Below, piece after piece: positions 50,058 through 59,365 of a stretch of 64,000 nt of DNA. The position numbers and the translations under genes are program-made. The notes beneath the pieces were generated by a model, which saw nothing but the letters and a program-made list of their open reading frames with translations, ran no database searches and had not been told where the DNA came from. This DNA is from Allocoprobacillus sp002160865 (lineage in GTDB: Bacteria; Bacillota_I; Bacilli_A; Erysipelotrichales; Coprobacillaceae), in assembly GCF_042850985.1 (NCBI RefSeq), contig NZ_AP031415.1, positions 744,001-808,000 of the forward strand, in the 5' to 3' direction. Every line of letters begins with the position of its first letter. The stretch's first letter is position 1.

Positions 50058-52869
50058 AATTATTATCAAAGGTGCAAGAGTAAATAATTTAAAAAATATA
50101 AATGTTGAAATTCCACGTGATCAATTGGTAATTATGACGGGATTATCAGGGAGTGGAAAAACCTCTTTAGCCTTTGATACGATTTATGCCGAAGGACAAA
50201 GACGCTATGTAGAATCTTTAAGTGCCTATGCCAGACAATTTTTAGGTGGAATTGAAAAACCGGATGTCGATAGTATTGATGGTTTATCTCCTGCCATTGC
50301 GATTGATCAGAAAACAACTTCTAACAATCCACGTTCAACAGTTGGAACGGTGACAGAGATTTTTGATTATTTAAGACTCCTTTATGCCAGAGTTGGTCAT
50401 GCTTATTGTCCAACTCATCATGTTTTGATTGAATCACAGACGATTAAGCAGATGGTAGATACCATTGATCAGTATGAAGATGGCACAAAATTACAAGTTT
50501 TGGCAAGAATGTGTCGTAATCAAAAAGGAACGCATAAGGATTTATTTGAACAGCTTGTTAAAGATGGATTTTTGCGTGTCAAAGTGGATGGAGAAATGCG
50601 TCTTTTAGATGAAGATATTGTTTTGGATAAAAATAAAAAACATAATATTGATGTTGTGGTGGATCGTATTATTAAAAAAGAAGGATATCGTTCACGTTTG
50701 GCTGATTCTTTAGAAACAGGATTAAAATTAACAGGGGGAGAAGTAATTGTTGAAAACTTGAATGAAAAAACAGAAAAGCTTTTTTCTCAACATTTGGCTT
50801 GTCCTTATTGTGGATTTAGTGTTCCTAAATTAGAACCACGTTTATTTTCTTTTAATAACCCTTTAGGTGCTTGTCCAGATTGTAAAGGAATTGGTGTGAA
50901 AAATGAAGTTGATAATGATTTATTGATTCCAGACTGGTCATTAAGTATTAATCAAGGTGGTATTCGTTATTTTAAGACATCAGTAGGAACTGATCGTATT
51001 GAATGGCAGAGATTTCTGGTTTTATGTCGAGAATATCATATTGATTTAGATAAACCACTTAAAGATTTTAGTAAGAAAGAATTAGATATTATTTTATATG
51101 GTTCTGATAAACCTATTACATATACATTACAATCAAGTTCAGGTAATGTTTCTAAAACAACCAAACCTATTGAAGGTGTGAAAACATTGATTCAAAGACG
51201 TTATGAAGAAACAACATCGTCATGGTCTAAAGAATGGTATGCGTCATTTATGGCTGAACATACTTGTCCGACATGTCAAGGTAAACGTTTAAATGAACAG
51301 GTTTTAAGTGTTCAGGTAGGTGGTTTAAACATCAGTGAATTTACAGATATGTCCATTGAAAAAGCTTTGGACTTTGTACAGAACTTAAAACTGAATGAAA
51401 CGGAAACAAATATTGCCAGATTAATCATCAAAGAAATCAAAGATCGCTTGACTTTCTTAAATGATGTCGGTTTAGGATATTTGACTTTATCCAGACGAGC
51501 AGGTGGTTTGTCTGGAGGAGAAGCGCAACGTATTCGTTTAGCAACACAGATTGGTTCACGTTTAACAGGTGTTCTTTATGTTTTAGATGAACCATCAATT
51601 GGTTTACATCAGAGGGATAATGAAAAGTTAATTAAAACGCTTTGCAATATGCGTGATTTAGGTAACAGTGTGATTGTTGTTGAACATGATGAAGATACGA
51701 TGCGTGCTTCTGATTATATTATTGATATTGGTCCGGGAGCAGGTGTTCATGGTGGAGAAGTTGTGGCTGCTGGAACCCCAGAAGAAGTGATGAAGAATCC
51801 CAATTCTATTACTGGAAAATATCTTTCTGGTGAATATAAGATTCCAGTTCCTAAAAAACGTCGTAAAGGAAATGGCTTATTTGTAGAAGTCAAAGGGGCT
51901 AAGGAAAATAATTTGAAGAATATCAATGTGAAATTTCCATTAGGAAAATTTGTTTGTGTGACAGGTGTTTCAGGAAGTGGAAAGTCAACATTGGTTAATG
52001 AGATTTTATGTAAAGCGATGCGTGCCAAATTGTATCATTCTAAAGAAAAGCCCGGTAAACATAGAGAAATATTAGGACTGGAAAATGTTGATAAAGTGAT
52101 TGAAGTGTCACAAGATCCTATTGGACGTACACCACGTTCCAATCCAGTCACTTATACAGGGGTCTTTGATGATATTCGTGAATTATTTGCGAAGACACCG
52201 GAAGCCAAAATGCGTGGATATGATAAAGGACGTTTTTCTTTCAATGTGAAAGGTGGGCGTTGTGAAGCTTGTCAAGGTGACGGGGTCAAACGTATCAGTA
52301 TGCACTTTTTACCAGATGTCTATGTTCCATGTGAGGAATGTGGTGGTAAGCGTTATAATGAAGAAACTTTACAAGTTACATATAAGGATAAAACAATCTA
52401 CGATGTTTTGGAAATGACGATTGAGGATTCATTGTCTTTCTTTGATAATTTACCTCGTATTCGTTCTAAATTACAAACAATCTATGATGTAGGGTTGGGT
52501 TATATTAAATTAGGACAAAGTGCAACAACATTGTCCGGTGGTGAAGCGCAGCGTGTGAAGCTTGCCAGTGAATTACAAAAGAAAGCAACAGGAAAAACAG
52601 TATATATTTTAGATGAACCAACGACTGGTTTACATAGTCATGATGTAGCACGTCTGATTGAAGTTTTAAATCGTATTGTTGAACAGGGTGATACTGTGAT
52701 TGTGATTGAACATAATCTTGATGTGATTAAAGTTGCTGATCACATTATTGATTTAGGATTGGAAGGTGGCGACAATGGTGGTACAATTGTAGTATCAGGA
52801 ACGCCAGAAAAAGTCGCAGCATGTCAAAAAAGTCATACAGGACGTTTCTTGAAAATGGTCTTAGAGTAG
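50044..52869 (+). CDS. uvrA: UvrABC excinuclease subunit A
   Basis: 941 residues, the standard length. Two ABC modules: Walker A GLSGSGKTSLAFDT (near 35) and GVSGSGKSTLVNEI (near 640); signatures LSGGEAQRIRLA (near 490) and LSGGEAQRVKLA (near 830). It has zinc sites CPYCG...CPDC and the second CEAC...CEEC. It scans DNA for damage as a dimer. It starts 14 nt inside cca and is followed by hprK 10 nt later. No LexA-type operator was found in front. Confidence 0.97.
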   Translation: MNKDKIIIKGARVNNLKNINVEIPRDQLVIMTGLSGSGKTSLAFDTIYAEGQRRYVESLSAYARQFLGGIEKPDVDSIDGLSPAIAIDQKTTSNNPRSTVGTVTEIFDYLRLLYARVGHAYCPTHHVLIESQTIKQMVDTIDQYEDGTKLQVLARMCRNQKGTHKDLFEQLVKDGFLRVKVDGEMRLLDEDIVLDKNKKHNIDVVVDRIIKKEGYRSRLADSLETGLKLTGGEVIVENLNEKTEKLFSQHLACPYCGFSVPKLEPRLFSFNNPLGACPDCKGIGVKNEVDNDLLIPDWSLSINQGGIRYFKTSVGTDRIEWQRFLVLCREYHIDLDKPLKDFSKKELDIILYGSDKPITYTLQSSSGNVSKTTKPIEGVKTLIQRRYEETTSSWSKEWYASFMAEHTCPTCQGKRLNEQVLSVQVGGLNISEFTDMSIEKALDFVQNLKLNETETNIARLIIKEIKDRLTFLNDVGLGYLTLSRRAGGLSGGEAQRIRLATQIGSRLTGVLYVLDEPSIGLHQRDNEKLIKTLCNMRDLGNSVIVVEHDEDTMRASDYIIDIGPGAGVHGGEVVAAGTPEEVMKNPNSITGKYLSGEYKIPVPKKRRKGNGLFVEVKGAKENNLKNINVKFPLGKFVCVTGVSGSGKSTLVNEILCKAMRAKLYHSKEKPGKHREILGLENVDKVIEVSQDPIGRTPRSNPVTYTGVFDDIRELFAKTPEAKMRGYDKGRFSFNVKGGRCEACQGDGVKRISMHFLPDVYVPCEECGGKRYNEETLQVTYKDKTIYDVLEMTIEDSLSFFDNLPRIRSKLQTIYDVGLGYIKLGQSATTLSGGEAQRVKLASELQKKATGKTVYILDEPTTGLHSHDVARLIEVLNRIVEQGDTVIVIEHNLDVIKVADHIIDLGLEGGDNGGTIVVSGTPEKVAACQKSHTGRFLKMVLE

Positions 52870-52879
52870 GAGGAAATAC

Positions 52880-53815
52880 ATGGGAAAGTCAGTGAAAATC
52901 AAAGATTTATTGAAACCAGCTTTATTTCATCAGATATCAGGTGATGAATCAGCTTTGGAAAGAGAAGTCTTTGTGCCAGAAATGAATCGACCAGGATTTG
53001 AATTGGCAGGATTTTTTAAACATACAGATTTTAGAAGAATTATATTATTTGGAGAAAAAGAAATTTCTTTCGTTAAAGAAATGAGCAAAGAATCACAACT
53101 TGCATGTTTTTCTAAACTGGCTAATGATGAAACACCTTGTATCATTATTGCGAAAGGGTATGAATGTCCAGAAATATTAAAAAATATAGCCATCAAAAGA
53201 AATTTTCCAATTTTTGAAACAACACAGGCGACAGGACGTGTTTCCATTGATTTAACAGGAACATTGGATGAAGCTTTAGCTGCTGAAACATTGATGCATG
53301 GAGTCTTTTTAAATATTTATGGTAAAGGTGTTGTGATTCGTGGTGATAGTGGTATTGGAAAATCAGAGATTGCTTTAGAGTTAATTAAACGTGGGCATTT
53401 TTTGATTGCTGATGATGCTGTAGAACTTTATCATATTGGTCAGGGAATTGTAGGTCGTGCTCCTGAAGTTTTACGCAATTTATTAGAAATCAGAGGTATC
53501 GGGGTTATTGATGTTTCTAAGATGTTTGGGGTCGCCTCAGTATTACCAAAAGATCATGTTGATTTAATTATTCAGTTGGAACGTTGGCTTCCATCACGTG
53601 AATATACAAGAATTGGTATGGAAGAAGATGACGTTATGGAAGAAATCTTGGGTATCCAAATTCCTAAGATTGTCGTGCCTGTGACTGGTGGAAGAAGTAT
53701 GTCTGCTATTATAGAAGCAGCTGTGATGAATATGCAACTTAAAGATTCTGGATTTGATTCAAGTAAAGAATTTGTGAATCGTATTCTTGATAATATCAAA
53801 AATAAATCGTCATGA
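52880..53815 (+). CDS. hprK: HPr kinase/phosphorylase
   Basis: 311 residues. N-terminal domain, then P-loop GDSGIGKSEIALELIKRGH (near 152-170) and the family signature near EIRGIGVIDV (near 205), with VIQLERW and VPVTGGRSM. It phosphorylates Ser46 of HPr and reverses this, the central switch of carbon catabolite repression in Bacillota. It overlaps lgt by 4 nt, the usual hprK-lgt order. RBS AGGAGG. The PTS-linked GH1 gene elsewhere in the window fits its presence. Confidence 0.95.
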   Translation: MGKSVKIKDLLKPALFHQISGDESALEREVFVPEMNRPGFELAGFFKHTDFRRIILFGEKEISFVKEMSKESQLACFSKLANDETPCIIIAKGYECPEILKNIAIKRNFPIFETTQATGRVSIDLTGTLDEALAAETLMHGVFLNIYGKGVVIRGDSGIGKSEIALELIKRGHFLIADDAVELYHIGQGIVGRAPEVLRNLLEIRGIGVIDVSKMFGVASVLPKDHVDLIIQLERWLPSREYTRIGMEEDDVMEEILGIQIPKIVVPVTGGRSMSAIIEAAVMNMQLKDSGFDSSKEFVNRILDNIKNKSS

Positions 53816-54621
53816 CATTTTTTGAAGATTTTTCAACGTTTGTATCCATTGGACCGATTCACATTCAATGGTATGCGGTATGTATTCTCACAGGAGCTTG
53901 TATTGCCTATTTTCTAGGTCAATATCGCTTTAAGCAGTTAGGCTATGCTTCATCTATTCTATCTGATTATTTCTTTGCTTTATTGTTGATTGGTATTGCT
54001 GGAGCAAGAATCTGGTATGTTATTTTTACCTTTGATGAAATGTATGCTTCTCAACCATTAGAGATTTTTGCGATATGGCATGGCGGTTTAGCTATTCAAG
54101 GTGGAATCTTTGCAGGACTGATTTATAGTTATTATTTCTTTAAAAAGCATGATATTCCATTTTTACTGGCTGGTGACGCCATTATGCCTGGCGTATTGAT
54201 TGCCCAGGCGCTTGGAAGATGGGGAAACTTTTTCAATCATGAAGCATATGGAGGAGAAGTTAGCTTATCATTTTTACAGTCTTTGCATCTTCCACAATTC
54301 ATTATTGATAATATGTATATGAATGGGGCATATCATCATCCTACATTTTTATATGAATCAATGGGAAATATAATGGCTTTCTTGCTTATTGTGTTTGTGA
54401 TTAGAAGATTTCAAAAACACCAGGGTGTTCAATTCTTTAGTTATTTCCTATTCTATGGTTTAGTGCGTTTCCCAGTTGAAGGATTACGTACAGATAGTCT
54501 TATGTTTGGACCAATTCGTATGGCTCAATTGATTTCAATTGCTTTTATTATAGCTGGTCTTATTGGAATCATTTATGTTCATTTAAAAGGAAAAGAAGTC
54601 CATTACATTGATATGAGTTAA
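53812..54621 (+). CDS. lgt: Prolipoprotein diacylglyceryl transferase
   Basis: 269 residues, seven membrane segments. Key motifs: HIQWYAVCILTGACIAY, HGGLAIQGGIFAGL, and the Lgt signature GRWGNFFNHEAYGG (near residue 137-150), then HPTFLYES and RFPVEGLRTDS. It attaches diacylglycerol to the lipobox cysteine of lipoproteins. Lipoproteins at 25913, 29353 and 56098 are among its substrates. It ends at a small terminator (54621-54647). Confidence 0.95.
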   Translation: MTFFEDFSTFVSIGPIHIQWYAVCILTGACIAYFLGQYRFKQLGYASSILSDYFFALLLIGIAGARIWYVIFTFDEMYASQPLEIFAIWHGGLAIQGGIFAGLIYSYYFFKKHDIPFLLAGDAIMPGVLIAQALGRWGNFFNHEAYGGEVSLSFLQSLHLPQFIIDNMYMNGAYHHPTFLYESMGNIMAFLLIVFVIRRFQKHQGVQFFSYFLFYGLVRFPVEGLRTDSLMFGPIRMAQLISIAFIIAGLIGIIYVHLKGKEVHYIDMS

Positions 54622-54647
54622 ATGTGGTATATAGCCACATTTTTTTC
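54621..54647 (+). terminator. Terminator of the uvrB-lgt operon
   Basis: AATGTGG pairs with CCACATT around a 7-nt loop, then a T run. Confidence 0.75.
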
Positions 54648-54710
54648 TTATGTGTTTTGTTCATGAATATTTCATATAAGGAGCGTATAATGAAAATATG
54701 AGGTGATTTT

Positions 54711-55772
54711 ATGCATAACTCTGCAAAGAAAATTATTAAACAATATCATGATAATCAGGACGTTTATCGTTCTTTGAAACATGATATTGAAGATATTTTT
54801 ACACGTATTATTGATACCCATCATTTTCGTATTTCTAATATGGCGATTAGGATTAAAAGCGAAGGCGCATTAATGAAAAAAATCACATATAAGAATAAAT
54901 ATACGGACATTCGTCAAATTACAGATGTTGTGGCTTGTCGTATTATTACTTTATTTGAAAATGATGTTGATCGTATTTATGATTGTGTAAAAGAAAATTT
55001 TGATATTGTAGAATATAATGATAAAAGAAAGAAAAATTATGATGATCGTATTGATTTTGGTTATAATTCTTTGCATCTGTTAATTAAATTTAATGATGAA
55101 AGATGTCAATTGATTGAGTATTCTGCGTATAAAGATATTATTTTTGAATTACAGATTCGTACGACATTACAACATTCATGGGCAGAAATAGAACATGGGC
55201 TAGGATACAAATCACAGTATGAAATTCCTAAAGATATTCGTAGACGATTAACACGTCTTTCAGCATCATTAGAATTGTTAGATGAAGAATTTGTACAGAT
55301 TGCAAGAGAAGTCGATGAATATAATAAGGGTATTGTGCATATTGAAAAAGTTTTAAAAACAGATATCAATGCCAATTCATTGGCGCAATATGTCAATACA
55401 TCACCACGCATTAATAATATTTTAGAAAAATTGCATACAGAATTTCAATTTCAGTTTGAAAGAGATTCAGAATTGATTTCACAATCTCGACTGGTTCAAA
55501 GATTCCATTATATGGGGTATACGTATATTAATGAATTGGATGATTTTGTAGAAAATCATATGAAAGAGATTGAATGGATTTCACGTGAACGTATTGAAAA
55601 CAATAAAGAAAATCAAAAGATTAATATTTATAATGTTTTGGTTTGGATTTCACTTGTTATGTTAGCAAATGAAGGATCAGCAGATCCAGAGGATATCTTT
55701 ACCAAAGAAAGTATAGAACGATTACAGACGTTAAAAGGAATTATTGAAGAAAAACAGATGACTATATCTTAA
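54711..55772 (+). CDS. RelA/SpoT-domain (p)ppGpp synthetase, long form
   Basis: 353 residues. The synthetase domain spans about residues 25-170: RIKSEGALMKKI, TDIRQITDVVACRII, DFGYNSLHLL, then the catalytic ELQIRTTLQHSWAEIEHGLGYKS. The hydrolase and TGS/ACT parts of full RelA/SpoT are missing, as in small alarmone synthetases. Unlike RelP/RelQ (about 210-260 residues), it has another 150 helical residues at the C-terminus (LQYVNTSPRI... to ITIS-like end) of unknown role. RBS AGGTGA. It is monocistronic. (p)ppGpp or a related alarmone is the expected product. Confidence 0.87.
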   Translation: MHNSAKKIIKQYHDNQDVYRSLKHDIEDIFTRIIDTHHFRISNMAIRIKSEGALMKKITYKNKYTDIRQITDVVACRIITLFENDVDRIYDCVKENFDIVEYNDKRKKNYDDRIDFGYNSLHLLIKFNDERCQLIEYSAYKDIIFELQIRTTLQHSWAEIEHGLGYKSQYEIPKDIRRRLTRLSASLELLDEEFVQIAREVDEYNKGIVHIEKVLKTDINANSLAQYVNTSPRINNILEKLHTEFQFQFERDSELISQSRLVQRFHYMGYTYINELDDFVENHMKEIEWISRERIENNKENQKINIYNVLVWISLVMLANEGSADPEDIFTKESIERLQTLKGIIEEKQMTIS

Positions 55773-55820
55773 AAAAATCAGCAAGAATTCATATTTTTTT
55801 GTGAAAAAATGTGAAAAAAG

Positions 55821-55849
55821 TTGACAAGACATGAAAAAGAGTATAGCAT
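55821..55849 (+). promoter_or_regulatory. Promoter of the lysine-riboswitch operon
   Basis: TTGACA at 55821-55826 with TAGCAT at 55844-55849 (17-nt spacer) or TATAGC at 55842-55847. The riboswitch follows. Confidence 0.6.
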
Positions 55850-55866
55850 AAAGAACGTAAAATAAA

Positions 55867-56030
55867 AGAATTAGAGGCAGCAGTGTATCAGAGTACCATT
55901 TGGAGTTGGCAAACGAAGAAGAATGGGAAAGGTAATCATTGCCGAAAGATAGATATTGGCAAATCTCTATCTTGGGGTTATGGGAAATACTCATAACACT
56001 CCTTCATGAAAATGAAGAGGCGCTATTAAT
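55867..56030 (+). ncRNA. Lysine riboswitch (L box)
   Basis: Conserved L-box elements in order: AGAGGCAGC (about 55873), AGAGUA (55890), the GGAG...GAAGAAGAA turn (about 55902-55924), GGGAAAGG (55925-55932), UUGCCGAAAGAUAG (55939-55952), CUAUCUUGGGGUUAU (55967-55981), and GAAGAGGCGCUAUU closing P1. The order and the spacers agree with known lysine riboswitches. Downstream is an amino-acid ABC transporter, so the regulated substrate is most likely lysine. Confidence 0.88.
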
Positions 56031-56039
56031 ATGGTCATT

Positions 56040-56070
56040 AAAGTCGTGTTAATAGCACGGCTTTTATTTT
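56040..56070 (+). terminator. Riboswitch terminator
   Basis: AAGTCGTG pairs with CACGGCTT around TTAATAG, then a T run. TTAATAGC in the loop and arm can pair with GCTATTAA at 56031-56038, a competing antiterminator. Confidence 0.75.
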
Positions 56071-56097
56071 ATGTGTATATAGAAAGAGAGGGTTTAT

Positions 56098-56925
56098 ATG
56101 AAAAAATTAGGAAAAGTTTTAGTGGCTATGGCAATGGCAATGACTTTATTTGGATGTGGCGGTGGTGAACAGGCATCAGCCAATAAAGATCAGTTTGTTG
56201 TGGGAATGGAATGTTCTTATGCACCATTTAACTGGCAGACAAGTCAGGAAAGTGATACAACAGTATCATTAGGTAATGCTGGATATGCAGATGGATATGA
56301 TGTACAGATTGCCAAAAGAATTGCGGATGATTTAGGAAAAGAACTTGTGATTAAGAAAATATCATGGGATGGATTAACAGTGGCTTTGGAATCTGGTGAA
56401 ATTGATGCCATTATTGCTGGAATGACAGCGAATGAAACAAGAGAAGAAGGTATTGATTTTACAACACCATATTACGATAGCGAAGGTATGATTATGATTG
56501 TACGTAAAGATGGTGAAGAAGCGAAGTTTACAGATATTCAACAATTCAGTGGTAAAAATGTTGTTGGGCAAAAAGGAACAAACTATGATGATGTCATTGA
56601 TCAGATCAAAGGTGTTCATCATGCTACAGCAAAAGCCACTTATCCTGAAATGGTTGTTGCTTTACAACAGGGAGATGTGGATGGAATCACTGCAGAAATG
56701 GCTGTTGCTGAAGGTGTTGTTGCAGCCAATAAAGATTTAACAATTGTACATTTTGATGAAGGAAAAGGTTTTGAATGTGATACAACAGTATCTATTGGTT
56801 TAAAAGAAGGAACAAGAGATAGTGAATTCTTTAAACAGGTACAGGCATCTTTAGATAAGATTACGGTAGATGAAAGAAAACAACTGATGAGCGAAGCTGT
56901 TGATAGACAGCCAGCAGGAGAATAA
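56098..56925 (+). CDS. Amino-acid ABC transporter substrate-binding lipoprotein (lysine)
   Basis: 275 residues. Lipoprotein signal with cysteine at residue 20 (LFGCGGG). Type II periplasmic-binding fold (SBP_bac_3): VGMECSYAPFNWQ, GYDVQIAKRIADDLGKELVIKKISWDGL, IDAIIAGMTANETREEGIDFTTPYY, and GQKGTNYDDVI. These match polar/cationic amino-acid binders (HisJ/ArtJ type). The lysine riboswitch upstream points to lysine. It is the first gene of a three-gene operon. Confidence 0.92.
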   Translation: MKKLGKVLVAMAMAMTLFGCGGGEQASANKDQFVVGMECSYAPFNWQTSQESDTTVSLGNAGYADGYDVQIAKRIADDLGKELVIKKISWDGLTVALESGEIDAIIAGMTANETREEGIDFTTPYYDSEGMIMIVRKDGEEAKFTDIQQFSGKNVVGQKGTNYDDVIDQIKGVHHATAKATYPEMVVALQQGDVDGITAEMAVAEGVVAANKDLTIVHFDEGKGFECDTTVSIGLKEGTRDSEFFKQVQASLDKITVDERKQLMSEAVDRQPAGE

Positions 56926-56928
56926 TTT

Positions 56929-57651
56929 ATGAGTATTGATTTTGCAAAAGCATGGGAAATATTTGTTGAAAATATGTCTCTGTTCAGTTACGGTATTCAA
57001 ATTACTTTATTATATGCTGTTGTAGGAACTGTTTGTGGTTTTCTTATAGGGTTAGTTGTAGGTGGTATAAGAGCTATTGAAATCAATGATTATGATTCAT
57101 CAGTCAGTCGTCTATTTAAACGCTTAGGAAAATGGATTACAGGTTTTTATATCTGGGTATTTAGAGGAACACCTATGATGGTACAGGCTATGTTCTTATA
57201 TTATTTATTAAAGCCTACTTTCAATTGGACTCCTTTAGTTGCTGGATTGTTTATTATCTCTATTAATACAGGAGCATATATGGCTGAAATCATTCGTGCA
57301 GGTATTCAATCTGTTGATGCAGGACAGAGTGAAGCTGCAAAGAGTTTAGGAATGACAACAAGTCAGACACTTATATCAGTGATTTTTCCACAAGCTATTA
57401 AAAATACATTTCCATCAATTGGGAACCAGTTGATTGTCAATATCAAAGACAGTTCTATGCTGAATGTTATTTCAGTAACAGAATTATATTTTCAGACGAC
57501 ATCTGTGGCAGGATCAAATATGAAATATATTGAATGTTTCTTGATTGCTGCAATCATTTATTTATTTTTAACAACGATCAGTACCTTTATTTTAAATTAT
57601 ATCGAAAAAAGATTGAATTCTGAAAAACAAAGCAAGGACTTTTGCAGTTAG
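56929..57651 (+). CDS. Amino-acid ABC transporter permease (HisM type)
   Basis: 240 residues with five membrane segments. The EAA loop for the ATPase is in AGQSEAAKSLGMTTSQTLISVIFPQAIKN (near residue 135-160), with QITLLYAVVGTVCGFLIG at the start and GSNMKYIECFLIAAI at the end. It forms the membrane channel of the lysine importer, as a homodimer. It begins 3 nt after the binding-protein stop; the ATPase gene follows after 8 nt. Confidence 0.93.
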   Translation: MSIDFAKAWEIFVENMSLFSYGIQITLLYAVVGTVCGFLIGLVVGGIRAIEINDYDSSVSRLFKRLGKWITGFYIWVFRGTPMMVQAMFLYYLLKPTFNWTPLVAGLFIISINTGAYMAEIIRAGIQSVDAGQSEAAKSLGMTTSQTLISVIFPQAIKNTFPSIGNQLIVNIKDSSMLNVISVTELYFQTTSVAGSNMKYIECFLIAAIIYLFLTTISTFILNYIEKRLNSEKQSKDFCS

Positions 57652-57659
57652 GAGATATT

Positions 57660-58403
57660 ATGGATACAATTATTCAAGTACAACATTTAAAGAAGAGATT
57701 TAAGCAATTAGAAGTTTTGCATGATATCAATTTTGATATACATAAAGGTGAAGTTGTGACAATTATTGGTTCAAGTGGAAGTGGAAAATCAACATTATTA
57801 CGTTGTATTAACTTATTAGAAAGATTGGATGATGGACATATTTTATATCATAACCAGGATATTTTAGATCGTCACTTCAATGTGAATCAATATCGTTCTA
57901 AAGTTGGTATGGTGTTTCAGGGATTTAATCTATTCAACAATTTAACAGTATTAGAAAACTGTATGATTGGACAAATCAAGGTTTTAAAAAGAAATAAAGA
58001 AGAAGCAAAACAAATGGCTTTCAAATATTTAGAAAAAGTGGGTATGAGTGCTTTTGCAAATAAAAGCAGTGTACAATTATCAGGTGGACAAAAACAAAGG
58101 GTTGCTATCGCAAGAGCGTTATGTATGAGTCCTGAAGTTTTGCTTTTTGATGAACCAACAAGTGCATTGGATCCAGAAATGGTTGGCGATGTTTTGAATA
58201 TTATGAAAGAACTTGCTGATGAAGGTTTGACAATGATTGTCGTCACTCATGAAATGGAATTTGCGAAAGATGTATCAACACGTGTTGTTTTCATGGATCA
58301 GGGTGTGATTGCAGAAGAAGGGACACCAGAACAAATCTTCGAACATCCTCAAGAAGAACGTACACGAACATTTTTAAAACGTTATTTAAAAGCAAATGGG
58401 TAA
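57660..58403 (+). CDS. Amino-acid ABC transporter ATP-binding protein
   Basis: 247 residues from ATG 57660 (TAGGAG before it). Walker A GSSGSGKSTLLRCINLLE (near 35-52), signature LSGGQKQRVAIARAL (near 140), Walker B VLLFDEPTSALDPEMVGDVL, H-loop VTHEMEFAKDVSTRVVFMDQG. It is of the polar amino-acid uptake (PAAT) family and powers lysine uptake with the two preceding genes. A terminator follows at 58402-58427. Confidence 0.95.
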   Translation: MDTIIQVQHLKKRFKQLEVLHDINFDIHKGEVVTIIGSSGSGKSTLLRCINLLERLDDGHILYHNQDILDRHFNVNQYRSKVGMVFQGFNLFNNLTVLENCMIGQIKVLKRNKEEAKQMAFKYLEKVGMSAFANKSSVQLSGGQKQRVAIARALCMSPEVLLFDEPTSALDPEMVGDVLNIMKELADEGLTMIVVTHEMEFAKDVSTRVVFMDQGVIAEEGTPEQIFEHPQEERTRTFLKRYLKANG

Positions 58404-58427
58404 AGTATCAGAAATGATACTTTTTTT
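58402..58427 (+). terminator. Terminator of the lysine ABC operon
   Basis: AAAGTATCA / TGATACTTT stem (9 bp) with GAAA loop and T run. It ends just before the -35 of the next promoter. Confidence 0.85.
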
Positions 58428-58428
58428 G

Positions 58429-58459
58429 TTGACATTGACCTAAGGGGATAGTTTATGAT
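58429..58459 (+). promoter_or_regulatory. MerR-type promoter with 19-bp spacer
   Basis: TTGACA (58429-58434) and TATGAT (58454-58459) are 19 nt apart, the long spacer that MerR proteins untwist on activation. The spacer holds GACCTAAGGGGATAGTT, a partly symmetric site typical of MerR operators. Confidence 0.7.
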
Positions 58460-58482
58460 GAAAATGGGAGATGAAATGAGAT

Positions 58483-59355
58483 ATGAAAATACAGGAAGTT
58501 TGCAGTCAATGTCATGTGACAAAAAAAGCCATTTATTATTATGAAAAACAACAGTTACTTCATGTTTATAAAAATCAAAATGGATATCGTGAATTCAGTG
58601 ACGAAGATGTTCAAAGATTAAAAGAAATTATGATGTATCGTAGCTGGTCTATCTCTATTGCAGATATTCGCTGTTTATTGGATTTAGATGCTAATCAGAA
58701 AAAAGAATATCTTCAACAGATTTATACACAAAGACAAAAAGAACTTTCTTATCAACAAGAAAGTTTAAAACAATTACATTGTTTTATTGAAAGTGACAAC
58801 ATAGAAGACTCTTTTTCATTGGATGATATATGTCAAATCATGTCTGACAATATTCCTCAGCCATTCTTTGATATGTTCTATGAGCATTTTCTACCTTATC
58901 TTCATATTCATATTCGTACACAAAAACAACAGAATGCTTATGATTGTATTATTGATTTTTGGGATCATTTTCATATCAAAATTCCATGGACATATCGCTT
59001 TTTGATGTGGATTTCTAAAACAAATCAAAAGCAGCTCAAACAAGTATGGCATGATGTCAATGTATATAAAAATCAATTGATCAATCAAGAAGATGCACAT
59101 GAATCCATTAAGCAAATGGTTATCAAAAACTATGAGTTACAACAAAAATGGTGGTATCGTATACTGAGTTATCCAAATCGCCAGATGAAGATCAGATTAA
59201 GAGATAGTGGGTATTATGATATTTTGATACCAGCCATGTGTGAACTATCAGATGAGTATCATCAATATTATCAACAACTCATGGATTTCAATCAAAGAGT
59301 TTGTCAGGAACTTCATCTTTATTATGATTCCAAGTTTCGGTTAATAAAAAAATAA
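58483..59355 (+). CDS. MerR family transcriptional regulator
   Basis: 290 residues. The N-terminal MerR wHTH (KIQEVCSQCHVTKKAIYYYEKQQLLHVYKNQNGYREFSDEDVQRLKEI) is followed by a coiled dimer helix (about 75-110) and a large, mostly helical effector part (110-290, aromatic-rich) with no recognised fold. Such long C-terminal parts often bind drugs or metabolites. It lies behind a MerR-type promoter and probably regulates itself. No adjacent target gene is evident. Start ATG 58483; the closest RBS is weak (GGGAGATG is 14 nt away). Confidence 0.88.
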   Translation: MKIQEVCSQCHVTKKAIYYYEKQQLLHVYKNQNGYREFSDEDVQRLKEIMMYRSWSISIADIRCLLDLDANQKKEYLQQIYTQRQKELSYQQESLKQLHCFIESDNIEDSFSLDDICQIMSDNIPQPFFDMFYEHFLPYLHIHIRTQKQQNAYDCIIDFWDHFHIKIPWTYRFLMWISKTNQKQLKQVWHDVNVYKNQLINQEDAHESIKQMVIKNYELQQKWWYRILSYPNRQMKIRLRDSGYYDILIPAMCELSDEYHQYYQQLMDFNQRVCQELHLYYDSKFRLIKK

Positions 59356-59365
59356 AGCCGAAACT

